Part shown: positions 1 through 8,002 of the stretch, one piece after another
Position numbering within the stretch: position 1 is the first letter of the stretch
Layout of the letters: every line of letters begins with the position of its first letter
DNA from: Bacteroidota bacterium
GTDB taxonomy: Bacteria; Bacteroidota; Bacteroidia; Chitinophagales; Chitinophagaceae
Length of the DNA stretch: 39,107 bases
Assembly: GCA_005789565.1 (NCBI GenBank)
Contig: SXXL01000017.1
Span: 1-39,107, forward strand
Direction: 5' to 3'
Program-made: the position numbers and the translations under genes
The notes under the pieces: model-generated
Told to the model about the DNA's origin: nothing
The model's input: the letters and a program-made list of their open reading frames with translations, nothing else
Database searches by the model: none

Positions 1-105
1 GGGTGAAGGGTGAAGGGTGAAGGGTGAAATGTTTTGCAAAGATAAAAAATTTGTTAGGAGTTCAATTTCCATTCTTCATTCTTCATCCTTCACCCTTCAT
101 CCTTC
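1..105. repeat. Heptamer tandem repeat with inverted partner arm
   Basis: Four perfect GGGTGAA heptamers fill positions 1-28. Positions 71-105 read on the other strand as five degenerate heptamers (GAAGGAT, GAAGGGT, GAAGGAT, GAAGAAT, GAAGAAT), so the two blocks form an inverted pair about 40 bases apart. It lies directly behind the stop of the BtuB-like gene. The left block may continue beyond the window. A long imperfect hairpin is possible, but no T-run marks it as an ordinary terminator. Confidence 0.8.
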
Positions 106-110
106 TGACT

Positions 111-2054
111 CTACTCCATTGCAAACCTAAACCCAACCACAAAATTCCTTCGGCGCGTGTTATATCCGCGGATGTCTTCATAGACAGCGTCAGTGATATT
201 CTTGAGGTCGAGGAAGAGTCGGGCTTTGTTATTGAGCTTATATTCACCATATAGATCGATCAAGGCGTAGCCTTTCATCATGGCCGGTTTTTTTCCATAA
301 ATAAATTCCTCGCGATCGCCGATATAGCGAAGCTGTGTCTGGATAAAGATCGCTTTGCTCACCCGATACGCCAGTTCTCCAAACCAGGCATGCTTTGGGA
401 TGCGGTATAAATTGAAATAACTCGTGTCCTTTCCGATCGGTGCTCCGGTACCATCATAAGCTGCACGGATGCTACCATTGGTGTAGGTGTAATGGGTTTG
501 CAGACTCCATTTCCCCCACGAATAACTCAGCTCTGTTTCCACCCCGTAATTCACTTGTTGGCTGACATTCTTGTAGGCTGCCGTAAAATTAACGGGATCG
601 TAGGTGTACACGATCGCATCCTTCGTATTCCGATAGAAACCAACAGCACGGGCGCGCAAACCGTTCGTGCGCTTCCACTCCATGCCCGCCTCTGCCACCA
701 GCGATTGCTCTGGCCGCAATCCGGTATTGCCTGCAAACGCATCAAAAAGCTGATACAGCGTAGGGGTCTTGAATGCCGTGTACAGGTTCACAAAACTTCG
801 GAGCGATTCGTTTACCCGATAGACGGGATTGAACGTGAAACTGGCATTTGATCCGTATTCGGAGTGCAGATTCAGTCGACCCCCCAACTCCCCATTCCAT
901 TTGCCTTTCTTGGCAAGGATGGAAGCGTATGGGCTCCATTGCTTCATCGAAGCCGTTAGTGGAGCCGGGGCGTATGGACCAAATGGTCCCGTACTCCAAT
1001 ACCACTGATCCGTCTCGTTAATGCGTACATCAGCGCCCGTCAACAAGTCGAATCCTTTCAACTTCCACTGACCATACCCTTCGATAAAATGGGTGTTACC
1101 CACAAAGCGACTTTCAATGCGGGTGGTCCACGGACTACTCTTATACAACGAATCATCCAGATAATCCCGACGCGCCCGGTTGAACAGGTAATTCAACCGG
1201 ATCTGTCCGAACCGATGTTTGCGGGATAGCCCCATTCCGTATTGACTATTGTAATTATTGGTTGTATAGTCGCGCTCATCCGTAAAGCCGGCCGCATCCA
1301 ATTCTGCCCGATAACTGCTGTATCGATGTTGCAGCTGCAGGTCCCACCCCGGCGCCAGATGAAAAGTAAGTCGACTGCTGATAGCGTTCTGATTGAATCC
1401 GTTGTTTCCAAAATTCATATTGCCGGTCGAGTCCCGCGCACTGGAGAAGCCTTCGCCGTTGGTGTGCGTGTATTGAATGCTATAGTCGAGTGATTTGGTG
1501 CGGCCGGTTAGTCCGATATGCTGGCTGAGCGTTTCCCAGCTGCCGTAACTGAATAATCCATTTACACCGATCTTTTTGTTGGATGGCTTACGCGATATGA
1601 TGTTGATCACACCGGCCACAGCATCGGAGCCGTATAGAGTAGACTGTCCGCCTTTCAGAATTTCGATCCGCTCGATCTGATCGATGGGGATGAAGTTGAT
1701 GTCGAAATAATTGGTGATCACCGACGGATCATTCACCGGTACACCATCCAACAAAATGAGGGTATTGCCGGCAGCGGCGCCGCGGATGGTCACGAGGTTA
1801 TTGGTGCCCGGGTTGTTATTGGCACCGATGATCTGTACGCCGGCCACGGTATTCAGCATCTCGCCGAGGGTCTTGCCACCGTTTTGTTCGATCGTGGCGC
1901 GATTGATGACAGAGAGGACTTTCCCCGTCTCGGTTTGTTTGCGTTCGAATTTGGTGGCGGTGACCACGGCGGTTTCGAGCGTGGTGGTGTCGCGTTGGGC
2001 GACGAGTAGGTGACTGCTGACAAGCGCAGCCAACAACAGAAAGTTCTTTTTCAT
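111..2054 (-). CDS. TonB-dependent receptor, BtuB-like (probable cobalamin/corrinoid importer)
   Basis: This 647-residue outer-membrane receptor has a Sec signal peptide ending near AQ (residues 19-20), a TonB-box-like stretch around TAVVTATK (residues 28-35), a plug domain at about residues 40-155 (with IRGAAAGNT, LLDGVPVND and YGSDAVAGVINI-type motifs) and a beta-barrel to the C-terminus. The length fits the compact BtuB subfamily and is shorter than SusC-type receptors. The ATG at 2054 is followed by an MKKNF signal start. The cobalamin riboswitch and terminator directly upstream are the main reason to assign corrinoid uptake; the plug alone would only support 'TonB receptor'. No btuCDF genes are visible next to it. 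The barrel ends GFRFAME, three residues past the last aromatic, a slight departure from the usual terminal Phe. Confidence 0.88.
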   Translation of the reverse strand: MKKNFLLLAALVSSHLLVAQRDTTTLETAVVTATKFERKQTETGKVLSVINRATIEQNGGKTLGEMLNTVAGVQIIGANNNPGTNNLVTIRGAAAGNTLILLDGVPVNDPSVITNYFDINFIPIDQIERIEILKGGQSTLYGSDAVAGVINIISRKPSNKKIGVNGLFSYGSWETLSQHIGLTGRTKSLDYSIQYTHTNGEGFSSARDSTGNMNFGNNGFNQNAISSRLTFHLAPGWDLQLQHRYSSYRAELDAAGFTDERDYTTNNYNSQYGMGLSRKHRFGQIRLNYLFNRARRDYLDDSLYKSSPWTTRIESRFVGNTHFIEGYGQWKLKGFDLLTGADVRINETDQWYWSTGPFGPYAPAPLTASMKQWSPYASILAKKGKWNGELGGRLNLHSEYGSNASFTFNPVYRVNESLRSFVNLYTAFKTPTLYQLFDAFAGNTGLRPEQSLVAEAGMEWKRTNGLRARAVGFYRNTKDAIVYTYDPVNFTAAYKNVSQQVNYGVETELSYSWGKWSLQTHYTYTNGSIRAAYDGTGAPIGKDTSYFNLYRIPKHAWFGELAYRVSKAIFIQTQLRYIGDREEFIYGKKPAMMKGYALIDLYGEYKLNNKARLFLDLKNITDAVYEDIRGYNTRRRNFVVGFRFAME

Positions 2055-2097
2055 TTGAAAAAGTTTTTTGGTTGACTGCCTTCAGGTTGGAAATGAG

Positions 2098-2123
2098 AAA
2101 AAAGGGAGCGCGACGCGCTTCCC
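2098..2123 (-). terminator. Intrinsic terminator of the cobalamin riboswitch (attenuator)
   Basis: On the minus strand a GC-rich stem (GGGA/GCGC pairing with GCGC/TCCC, one bulged A, three-base loop) is followed by six T. It lies between the riboswitch aptamer and the start codon at 2054, where an expression-platform terminator belongs. Inference: cobalamin binding favours this hairpin and shuts off the receptor gene. Confidence 0.8.
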
Positions 2124-2159
2124 GATCTTCACGCTTTTCTCCCGAAAGCTGAATGGGTT

Positions 2160-2326
2160 TATCGGTACGGGCAGGTCTTCTGGCTTACTCCCGTTTCGGT
2201 CGCCTTCCCGTCACACCTGACAGTGGCTTATTGACCCAAACGTATCGGAGCTCACAGCTACGGGGATAGCGTCAGCATTTGACTGATCTTCCCTTTTCAT
2301 TCCCTTGCGGGAAACCAATACCAATG
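2160..2326 (-). promoter_or_regulatory. Cobalamin (AdoCbl-class) riboswitch
   Basis: Read on the minus strand, the segment carries the recognisable conserved blocks of the B12 riboswitch: an AATGCTGACGC-type element, then CCCGTAGCTGTGAGC, then GCCACTG followed by the GGGAAGGC block, and the B12-box core AAGCCAGAAGACCTGCC near 2170-2190. The order and spacing match the family. It precedes a BtuB-like receptor with an intrinsic terminator in between, so control is most likely at transcription termination. The boundaries are approximate. Confidence 0.93.
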
Positions 2327-2334
2327 CGAATGTA
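2327..2334 (-). promoter_or_regulatory. Promoter -7-like element for the riboswitch transcript
   Basis: On the minus strand the octamer TACATTCG matches the Bacteroidota TAnnTTTG consensus except at one position. It sits a few bases before the predicted 5' end of the riboswitch. No well-spaced TTTG -33 element was seen, so this is a moderate call. Confidence 0.45.
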
Positions 2335-2377
2335 GGGGTTGTTGGGTTCAAGGGTGAGTGCAGTTATCCACAAAGAA

Positions 2378-2558
2378 GGTCCGCCGTCTACTGTCCGCCG
2401 ACCGCTGCACAACATGTCCGCCGACCGCCGACCACGGTCCGCTGTCGTTCAATACGAGGTTGCGTTTTTGTTCGGATAATTGCAAGGGAATCAGCATTCC
2501 CATCTTTTGATTTTTTTTCAACGCGAGCGTTTGACTTGCGAAGCGGCGGTCGGCGGAC
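2378..2558. repeat. GTCCGCCGACC-type degenerate repeats with distal inverted copy
   Basis: Copies or near-copies of GTCCGCCG(A/T)C lie at about 2379-2388, 2393-2403, 2416-2433 and 2437-2446 (the last reads GTCCGCTGTC). The segment 2543-2558 is their reverse complement (GCGGCGGTCGGCGGAC). The inverted arm ends just before the permease promoter-like element. It resembles the other intergenic repeat loci in this window in design but not in sequence. Confidence 0.7.
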
Positions 2559-2565
2559 TTCTTCG

Positions 2566-2573
2566 TATCTTTC
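2566..2573 (+). promoter_or_regulatory. Promoter -7-like element of the permease
   Basis: TATCTTTC matches TAnnTTTG at all but the last base and ends four bases before the ATG at 2578. Initiation at the usual distance would give a leaderless or almost leaderless mRNA. This supports the 2578 start over the longer open frame. Confidence 0.45.
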
Positions 2574-2577
2574 CCCA

Positions 2578-3924
2578 ATGCAATCCCCCAATCGCCTCAA
2601 TCTCTTTTCCTTCACCATGATCGTGATCGGGCTGGTGATCGGAATGGGGATTTTTCGGACGGCGGCCACCAGCGCTAAGGATGCCATCGATCCCTCGGTT
2701 TATTTTTCGGCTTGGTTGGTCGGCGGACTCGTCGCACTCTGCGGCGCCCTCACGTATGCAGAGATCGGAAGCCGCTACCCCGTAACCGGCGGATATTATA
2801 AAATTTTCGCGCAAGCCTATCACCCCAGCATCGCCTTTGCCATCAATTGTTTGATCCTCGTGAGCAATGCCGCCAGCCTCAGCGGTGTCGCCCTGATCGG
2901 CAGCGGGTACGTGCTGAAATTGTTTCCGGGCGTGTGGACCGACATCGACAAGGCACTGCTCAGTTGTGTGGCCATTGCCATTTTCTATTTTATCAATCTG
3001 CAGGGATTGCGCATGAGTTCCCGGGCGCAAAATATTTTGATGACCATCAAGATCACCATGATTCTGGTGATCATCGCTGCCTTGTTTTTCCCGTACGAAA
3101 CGACCGAGATCAAAACCATCGCAGTGGCCCCTGCTTTTTCCACGATGGATTGGATCAAGAGTTTGGGCGTGAGTTTGATCGCGGTGTCGTTCACCTACGG
3201 CGGCTATCAGCAAACCATCAATTTTGGTCACGAAGTCGAGCAACCTTCCAAGAACATCCCCCGAGGAATCCTGATCGGTATACTGATCATCATTGTATTG
3301 TACTTATTGGCCAACTTCAGCTATTACCAGATCGTGGGATTCGAACAGATGAAAGGGGAAAGGGAGATCGCGTTTGTGGTGGTCGATAAAATTTTTGGTC
3401 GACAAGGTGCCATGATCTTCTCCGGATTTCTTTTTCTCGGGGTGCTGGCTTACGTAAACGGACTGTTGATGAGTAATCCCCGCGTGATGTATGCTATGGG
3501 AGCCGATGGAAGTCTGCCTAAGCCCTTTGCCCAGCGCGACCCACAGACCGGCGTTCTTAAATTTTCGTTGACGGTATTCACCATCATCTGCCTGGTCATC
3601 TTGTTTTTCTCTCAGGAATTTGAGCAGATCCTGGCCTTCACTATTTTTCTCGATTGTTTTGGGATGATCCTCAGCAGCGCGACGATCTTTTGGTTTCGGA
3701 AAAAGACCAAGCATCTGAATGGGACCGGGATCTATCAGATGCGTCTGTTTCCACTTTTTCCGATAATTTTTATGCTTGCCTATTTATTCGTGGGAGCCAG
3801 TATTGCGCTGGATGATCCGACGGCTGCCGCGACCGGCGTGGGCGTACTCGCCGCTTTTTTATTGATCTATTTTGTCGCCAAACGGTTTCAAGCACCTGTT
3901 CAGGATCGGTCCGTCAACGGCTAA
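2578..3924 (+). CDS. APC-superfamily amino-acid permease
   Basis: A 448-residue polytopic inner-membrane protein with about 12 hydrophobic helices. The first helix carries the IGMGIF glycine-rich motif (residues about 21-26) that marks substrate-binding helix 1 of the amino acid-polyamine-organocation superfamily, and a SFTYGGYQ stretch follows in a later helix. The substrate cannot be read from the sequence; the overall look is that of LAT/YfnA-like amino-acid exchangers. The ATG at 2578 is chosen because the transporter domain starts there and a promoter-like octamer precedes it closely; the frame is open to 2305 but that part is repeat sequence. The gene stands alone, between the riboswitch-controlled receptor and the efflux pair. 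Confidence 0.88.
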   Translation: MQSPNRLNLFSFTMIVIGLVIGMGIFRTAATSAKDAIDPSVYFSAWLVGGLVALCGALTYAEIGSRYPVTGGYYKIFAQAYHPSIAFAINCLILVSNAASLSGVALIGSGYVLKLFPGVWTDIDKALLSCVAIAIFYFINLQGLRMSSRAQNILMTIKITMILVIIAALFFPYETTEIKTIAVAPAFSTMDWIKSLGVSLIAVSFTYGGYQQTINFGHEVEQPSKNIPRGILIGILIIIVLYLLANFSYYQIVGFEQMKGEREIAFVVVDKIFGRQGAMIFSGFLFLGVLAYVNGLLMSNPRVMYAMGADGSLPKPFAQRDPQTGVLKFSLTVFTIICLVILFFSQEFEQILAFTIFLDCFGMILSSATIFWFRKKTKHLNGTGIYQMRLFPLFPIIFMLAYLFVGASIALDDPTAAATGVGVLAAFLLIYFVAKRFQAPVQDRSVNG

Positions 3925-3940
3925 CGGCGTAGCGGGGTTT

Positions 3941-3964
3941 TGGCTGACTGACCCCGATCAGCCA
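3941..3964. other. Short stem-loop in the permease-TolC gap
   Basis: TGGCTGA (3941-3947) pairs perfectly with TCAGCCA (3958-3964) over a ten-base loop just behind the permease stop. No T-run follows, so it is not a canonical intrinsic terminator. The rest of the 186-base gap to 4111 shows nothing else except the TolC promoter-like element. Confidence 0.35.
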
Positions 3965-4096
3965 TGGTACTACCCTGACCGCTCCATCGCCAAAACGATT
4001 GGGCGAGGCCGGACGCTTCCGGAATGGAGGCCTTACTTTAACAGTTTTCCCCCTAAAAAAGCAGCAATTTAGCGGCTCGGACTGGGTCAGGGTTAT

Positions 4097-4104
4097 TAAT
4101 TTTG
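4097..4104 (+). promoter_or_regulatory. Promoter -7 element of the efflux operon
   Basis: TAATTTTG matches TAnnTTTG perfectly and ends six bases before the ATG at 4111. It implies a very short or absent 5' UTR. The open frame also allows a TTG start at 4102, but that lies inside this element, which favours 4111. Confidence 0.6.
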
Positions 4105-4110
4105 CGGCCT

Positions 4111-5559
4111 ATGAGACGACTCGTCCTTTCGTTGGGATCCTTCCTGTTTGCCCAACTGCTTTTTTCACAAGACGTTTGGGATCTGCGCCGGTGCGTGGAT
4201 CATGCCATTCAGAACAATATTTCAGTCCGCCAAGCCGACCTGCAAGCCCGCTTCTCCCAGTTGGCTTATCAGCAGAACAAAAGCGGCCAACTGCCAACCT
4301 TGAATTTAGGCGGAAGTACGGGCTATCGGTTGGGTCGTTCCGAAAACCCGACGACGGGGGTGTTGGAGGACAATAACTTTATCAACGTCGGTATGCAGTT
4401 GCAATCGAGCGTTACCCTTTTCAACTGGTTCTCCCGAAAATACAATACCGAGGCCAGCAAGCTTACGTGGAATGCCGACCGGGAGCAGACGCAAAAAACA
4501 AAAGATGACATTGCCATCAATGTGGCTGTGGGATATCTGCAAGCATTGTTGGCCATCGAGCAAGTTCGATTGGCCGAGGTGCAATTGGAGTTGACGCGGA
4601 CACAGTATCAAACCACGCGTCGTCGCGTAGAGGCCGGAGCCTTACCCGAGCTGAGTGCGGCCGAATTGGAAGCCCAGATGGCCCGCGACAGCGCTTCGAT
4701 GGTCAATGCACAAGGATCCGTTCAGTTGTTGTTGCTTCAATTAAAAGCATTGTTGAATTTGGATGCCGGTCAGCCTTTTCAGATCGCCACGCCGCCGGTA
4801 GCGTCTATCCCGCTGTTGCCGTTGTCCGAACTGCAGCCGGAAGCCGTGTACCAGGCTGCGATCACCCTGCTGCCGCAGCAGAAAGTGAATGAATTGCGGT
4901 TGCAGGCAGCCAAAAAACAAACACAAGCCGCACGGTCGGCGTTGTATCCCTCCATCAGTGCTTTTGGAAGCCTGGCCACCAACGCGATCTCCTTTAAGAA
5001 AGCTATTTATGAACAAGTCCTGACGGGCTACTCACCCACGGCTTTGCGGGTGAACGCCGGGGGAGGCACGTTCTACCCCGTGGAGCTTCCGAATTATATC
5101 GACGGGTCGAACGTGGTGGGATATTTTCGACCGGGTTCGATCACCAATCAATTCAGCAAGAACTTTGGTCAGAGTATCGGGATCGGATTGAATATGCCGA
5201 TTTTTAACGGACAATCCGCTCGCATCAACTGGCAACGCGCCCAATACACCGTGAAGCAATGGGAATTGCAGAAGGAGCAGGGGCAACTGCAATTGAAGCA
5301 AGATATCTACAAGGCCTACACCGACGTTACCGTGGCCTTGCAGCAATACACGGCTCGGCAGCGGGCGGTGGCGACAGCAGAAAAGGCTTACGAGTTTGCC
5401 AGCAAACGCTATGAGTTGAACTTGTTGTCGGCCTTCGACCTGAACAACAGCCGCAACAATTTGCTCAGTGCCCGCACGCAGCTGATCTCGGCGCAGTATG
5501 ACTACGTGTTCAAGATGAAGTTGTTGGAATTTTATCGCGGGCAAGGACTCAAACTTTAA
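4111..5559 (+). CDS. TolC family outer-membrane efflux channel protein
   Basis: A 482-residue protein with a signal peptide (MRRLVLSLGSFLFAQLLFSQ) and the two repeated long amphipathic helical segments of the TolC/OEP family: one at about residues 25-230 (with LRRCVDHAIQNN and the AGALPELSAAELEAQMARDSA region) and one at about 245-480 (ending in KAYEFASKRYELNLLSAFD and SARTQLISAQYDYVFK motifs). These form the trimeric outer-membrane barrel and periplasmic tunnel. It precedes an HlyD/MacA-type adaptor by 22 bases, so both are likely co-transcribed and work in one tripartite exporter. The insert at about residues 310-350, rich in Gly and aromatic residues, probably belongs to the outer-membrane region. 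Confidence 0.92.
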   Translation: MRRLVLSLGSFLFAQLLFSQDVWDLRRCVDHAIQNNISVRQADLQARFSQLAYQQNKSGQLPTLNLGGSTGYRLGRSENPTTGVLEDNNFINVGMQLQSSVTLFNWFSRKYNTEASKLTWNADREQTQKTKDDIAINVAVGYLQALLAIEQVRLAEVQLELTRTQYQTTRRRVEAGALPELSAAELEAQMARDSASMVNAQGSVQLLLLQLKALLNLDAGQPFQIATPPVASIPLLPLSELQPEAVYQAAITLLPQQKVNELRLQAAKKQTQAARSALYPSISAFGSLATNAISFKKAIYEQVLTGYSPTALRVNAGGGTFYPVELPNYIDGSNVVGYFRPGSITNQFSKNFGQSIGIGLNMPIFNGQSARINWQRAQYTVKQWELQKEQGQLQLKQDIYKAYTDVTVALQQYTARQRAVATAEKAYEFASKRYELNLLSAFDLNNSRNNLLSARTQLISAQYDYVFKMKLLEFYRGQGLKL

Positions 5560-5581
5560 TCCCCTTACAATTTCATAATCT

Positions 5582-6937
5582 ATGTTCCAGAAGCTGAAGA
5601 AAAAATGGTATGTCGTTCTGATCGTGGTGGGCCTGTTGGCCTGGGCCGGCTCTTACTTCGGTGGGAAGCAGGATGCGGAGGAGAAAGTAGCGGTCGGTAA
5701 AGTCGTCACCCGAACCATCATTGAATCGGTGAATGCCAGCGGAAAGATCTATCCCGAAGTGGAGGTAAAGATCAGTCCCGATATCTCGGGCGAGATCACC
5801 GAGCTCAATGTAGAGGAGGGCGACAGTGTCGTGAAAGGTCAGGTCTTGGCGCGTATCTATGCCGACATCTACGCGTTGCAGCGCGACGAGGCCAGCTCTC
5901 GGGTACAGCAGACATCGGCCTCGGTACGCAACACCCAAGAAGGACTCGAGGCTCTTCGGGCCAGTCTGGAGCAAGCACAAATGAATTACGATCGAAATAA
6001 AAAATTATACGACGACAAGGTGATCTCCAAGGCGGAGCTGGAACAGTTCGAAACATCGGTTCGTTCCGCTCGAGCCAATTTGCGGGCTGCCGAGCAAACC
6101 TTGCAATCGCTGCAGGCTTCGGTACAAGGGACCCAGGTGGGACTCAGCCGTGCCAACAAGGATCTCGGCCGAACGACGCTCACCGCACCTATGAGTGGGG
6201 TGATCTCCTCGCTCAAAGTCAAAAAAGGTGAGCGGGTAGCCGGTAATAGTTTCAACATCGGAACGGAGATGATGACCGTTGCGGACATGTCTGTCATCGA
6301 GATCCGAGTGGATGTGGGCGAGAATGACATCGTCAAGATCCATATTGGTGATTCGGCTGACGTGGAAGTAGATGCTTACAGCAAACGGATATTCAAGGGT
6401 ACGGTTACCAAGATCGCCAGCAGTACCAAATCGGGCAATGCCCTGGCTTCTGCCAACGATGTAACGAATTATGAAGTACGCATCCGGCTCGATCCGGCCT
6501 CCTATCAGGATCTGTTGGGACAACGATTCCCCTTTCGTCCGGGAATGAATGCCAGTGCGGACATCAAGACGCGTCGCGTAGAGAATGTGCTGGCCGTACC
6601 GATCGCGGCAGTGAGTGCGCGCCTGAAAGGGGGTGACGAGACCTTAGCCGATAAGAAGAAAGAACAGACGGAAGCGATGGGAATGGATCAGAATGCCGAG
6701 GCGGAGTTGACCGGTACCGATCTGGAAGAAGTGGTATTCGTGGTACAGCCCGATGGAACGGTGAAGAAAGTGGTGGTTACGACCGGGGTGCAGGATATCA
6801 ACTATATACAGGTACTGACCGGATTAAAGGGAAATGAGGAAGTGGTCGTTGCTCCTTTCGCGGCCCTGAGCAAGACGCTGAAAGACGGAGGCAAGGTAAC
6901 CGTGGTGCCGAAGGAGAAACTCTTCGAGAAGAAATAA
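5582..6937 (+). CDS. HlyD/MacA-type periplasmic adaptor (membrane fusion protein)
   Basis: A 451-residue adaptor that links an inner-membrane pump to a TolC channel. An N-terminal membrane anchor occupies residues about 9-27, followed by the first half of the lipoyl domain (ISPDISGEITELNVEEGDSVVKGQVLA, residues about 62-88), a long coiled-coil hairpin (about 95-200), the second lipoyl half (TLTAPMSGVISSLKVKKGERV), a beta-barrel and a membrane-proximal domain towards the C-terminus. The architecture is that of MacA-like adaptors for ABC exporters. The next gene is gpsA, not an ABC permease or ATPase, so the partner pump must be encoded elsewhere. A charged insert (KKKEQTEAMGMDQNAEAE) sits near residue 365. 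Confidence 0.92.
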   Translation: MFQKLKKKWYVVLIVVGLLAWAGSYFGGKQDAEEKVAVGKVVTRTIIESVNASGKIYPEVEVKISPDISGEITELNVEEGDSVVKGQVLARIYADIYALQRDEASSRVQQTSASVRNTQEGLEALRASLEQAQMNYDRNKKLYDDKVISKAELEQFETSVRSARANLRAAEQTLQSLQASVQGTQVGLSRANKDLGRTTLTAPMSGVISSLKVKKGERVAGNSFNIGTEMMTVADMSVIEIRVDVGENDIVKIHIGDSADVEVDAYSKRIFKGTVTKIASSTKSGNALASANDVTNYEVRIRLDPASYQDLLGQRFPFRPGMNASADIKTRRVENVLAVPIAAVSARLKGGDETLADKKKEQTEAMGMDQNAEAELTGTDLEEVVFVVQPDGTVKKVVVTTGVQDINYIQVLTGLKGNEEVVVAPFAALSKTLKDGGKVTVVPKEKLFEKK

Positions 6938-6946
6938 TATATCGGC

Positions 6947-8002
6947 ATGTCCAATACAGCCATGCGTTTCGGGGTGATCGGAAGTGGCAGTTGGGCCACG
7001 GCCTTGGCCAAGGTGTTGACCGATAACGGCCACCCTATTCGTTGGTGGGTCCGCGAGCAATCCATCATCGATTTTTTTCAACGCAAACGGCACAATCCCC
7101 GTCACCTCACCTCCACTCGTTTCCCAACCGAGCGTATTGAATTCTCTACTGATATCAATACCGTGCTCCGTGCTTCCGATATCATTTTGATCGCTGTTCC
7201 GGCGGCCTATCTCGAATCGGCTTTGGGAGGCTCGGACCCGGCTGTCTGGCATGGAAAGAAAGTGATCTCGGCCGTGAAGGGATTGCTGCCCGGCAGTAAC
7301 TTATTGTTGAATGATTATTTGTTGCAGCAGGCCGAGTTGCCGTTGATGGATTATTTCGCGCTGCTGGGACCCAGTCACGCCGAAGAGGTCGCCGCCGAAA
7401 AACTTTCCTATCTCACGTTCTCCGGGATGGATACTTCGATGGCCGAGCAGATCGCCTCGCATTTTTCCAATGACTATATCAACACCTTGGTGAACGACGA
7501 CATTCATGGAGTACAATACGCGGCCATCCTGAAAAATGTATATGCGTTGGGTGCCGGCATTGCGAATGGATTGGACTATGGCGATAACTTTTTGAGTGTG
7601 CTCATTTCCAATGCGGCCGATGAGATGGCCGGGTTTCTAAAGAAATTAGGGGCGTATCATATTGTCGTGGGCGAGCAGGAATCGGAAGATCCGGTGACAC
7701 ATCGGATGATGCCCAACTATGCGGCCTCGGTTTATTTGGGAGACCTGCTCGTAACCTGTTACTCGCTGCACAGTCGGAATCGTCGGCTGGGCGGATTGAT
7801 CGGAAAGGGATACTCCATGCAAGCCGCTACCGGCGAGATGAACATGGTGGCAGAAGGATTGCCCGCGGCCAATTGTATTCATCAGGTCAATGAATCTCGG
7901 GTAAAAGCGGAGATGCCCATCGCTGAAGCGGTGTACCGGATCTGTTGGGGCGGGGCCGACCCGAGAGAGACGTTCAAAGTGCTCGAGGCTCAGTTGATCT
8001 GA
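6947..8002 (+). CDS. gpsA: Glycerol-3-phosphate dehydrogenase [NAD(P)+]
   Basis: GpsA reduces dihydroxyacetone phosphate to sn-glycerol-3-phosphate for phospholipid synthesis in the cytosol. The 351-residue protein shows the N-terminal Rossmann motif GVIGSGSWATALA (residues about 9-21), the VPAAYLES segment, the LLGPSHAEEV region, the catalytic LKNVYALGAGIANGL segment around residue 195-210, and the GDLLVTCYSLHSRNRRLG signature in the C-terminal domain. The usual family length is about 335. The ATG at 6947 lies nine bases behind the adaptor stop; an internal ATG at 6962 (MRFGVIG) is an equally reasonable start. The 3' end overlaps that of the convergent hemW by 13 bases. Confidence 0.95.
   Translation: MSNTAMRFGVIGSGSWATALAKVLTDNGHPIRWWVREQSIIDFFQRKRHNPRHLTSTRFPTERIEFSTDINTVLRASDIILIAVPAAYLESALGGSDPAVWHGKKVISAVKGLLPGSNLLLNDYLLQQAELPLMDYFALLGPSHAEEVAAEKLSYLTFSGMDTSMAEQIASHFSNDYINTLVNDDIHGVQYAAILKNVYALGAGIANGLDYGDNFLSVLISNAADEMAGFLKKLGAYHIVVGEQESEDPVTHRMMPNYAASVYLGDLLVTCYSLHSRNRRLGGLIGKGYSMQAATGEMNMVAEGLPAANCIHQVNESRVKAEMPIAEAVYRICWGGADPRETFKVLEAQLI

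Larger units (their letters stand above)
2335..2577. other. Non-coding stretch between riboswitch promoter and permease
   Basis: The gap between the receptor start (2054) and the permease start (2578) is 523 bases. The receptor side holds the terminator, riboswitch and promoter; this remaining part holds the GTCCGCCG-type repeats at 2378-2446 with an inverted copy at 2543-2558, and an AT-rich section at 2455-2520. The permease frame stays open back to 2305, but the extension is made of repeat-derived, low-plausibility sequence and I do not treat it as coding. Confidence 0.6.

Noticed and set aside
2518-3243. 241-codon minus-strand open frame opposite the permease
   Set aside because: Its translation is a shadow of the permease reading frame, rich in His, Asp and Gly without domain structure, and has no promoter or operon context.
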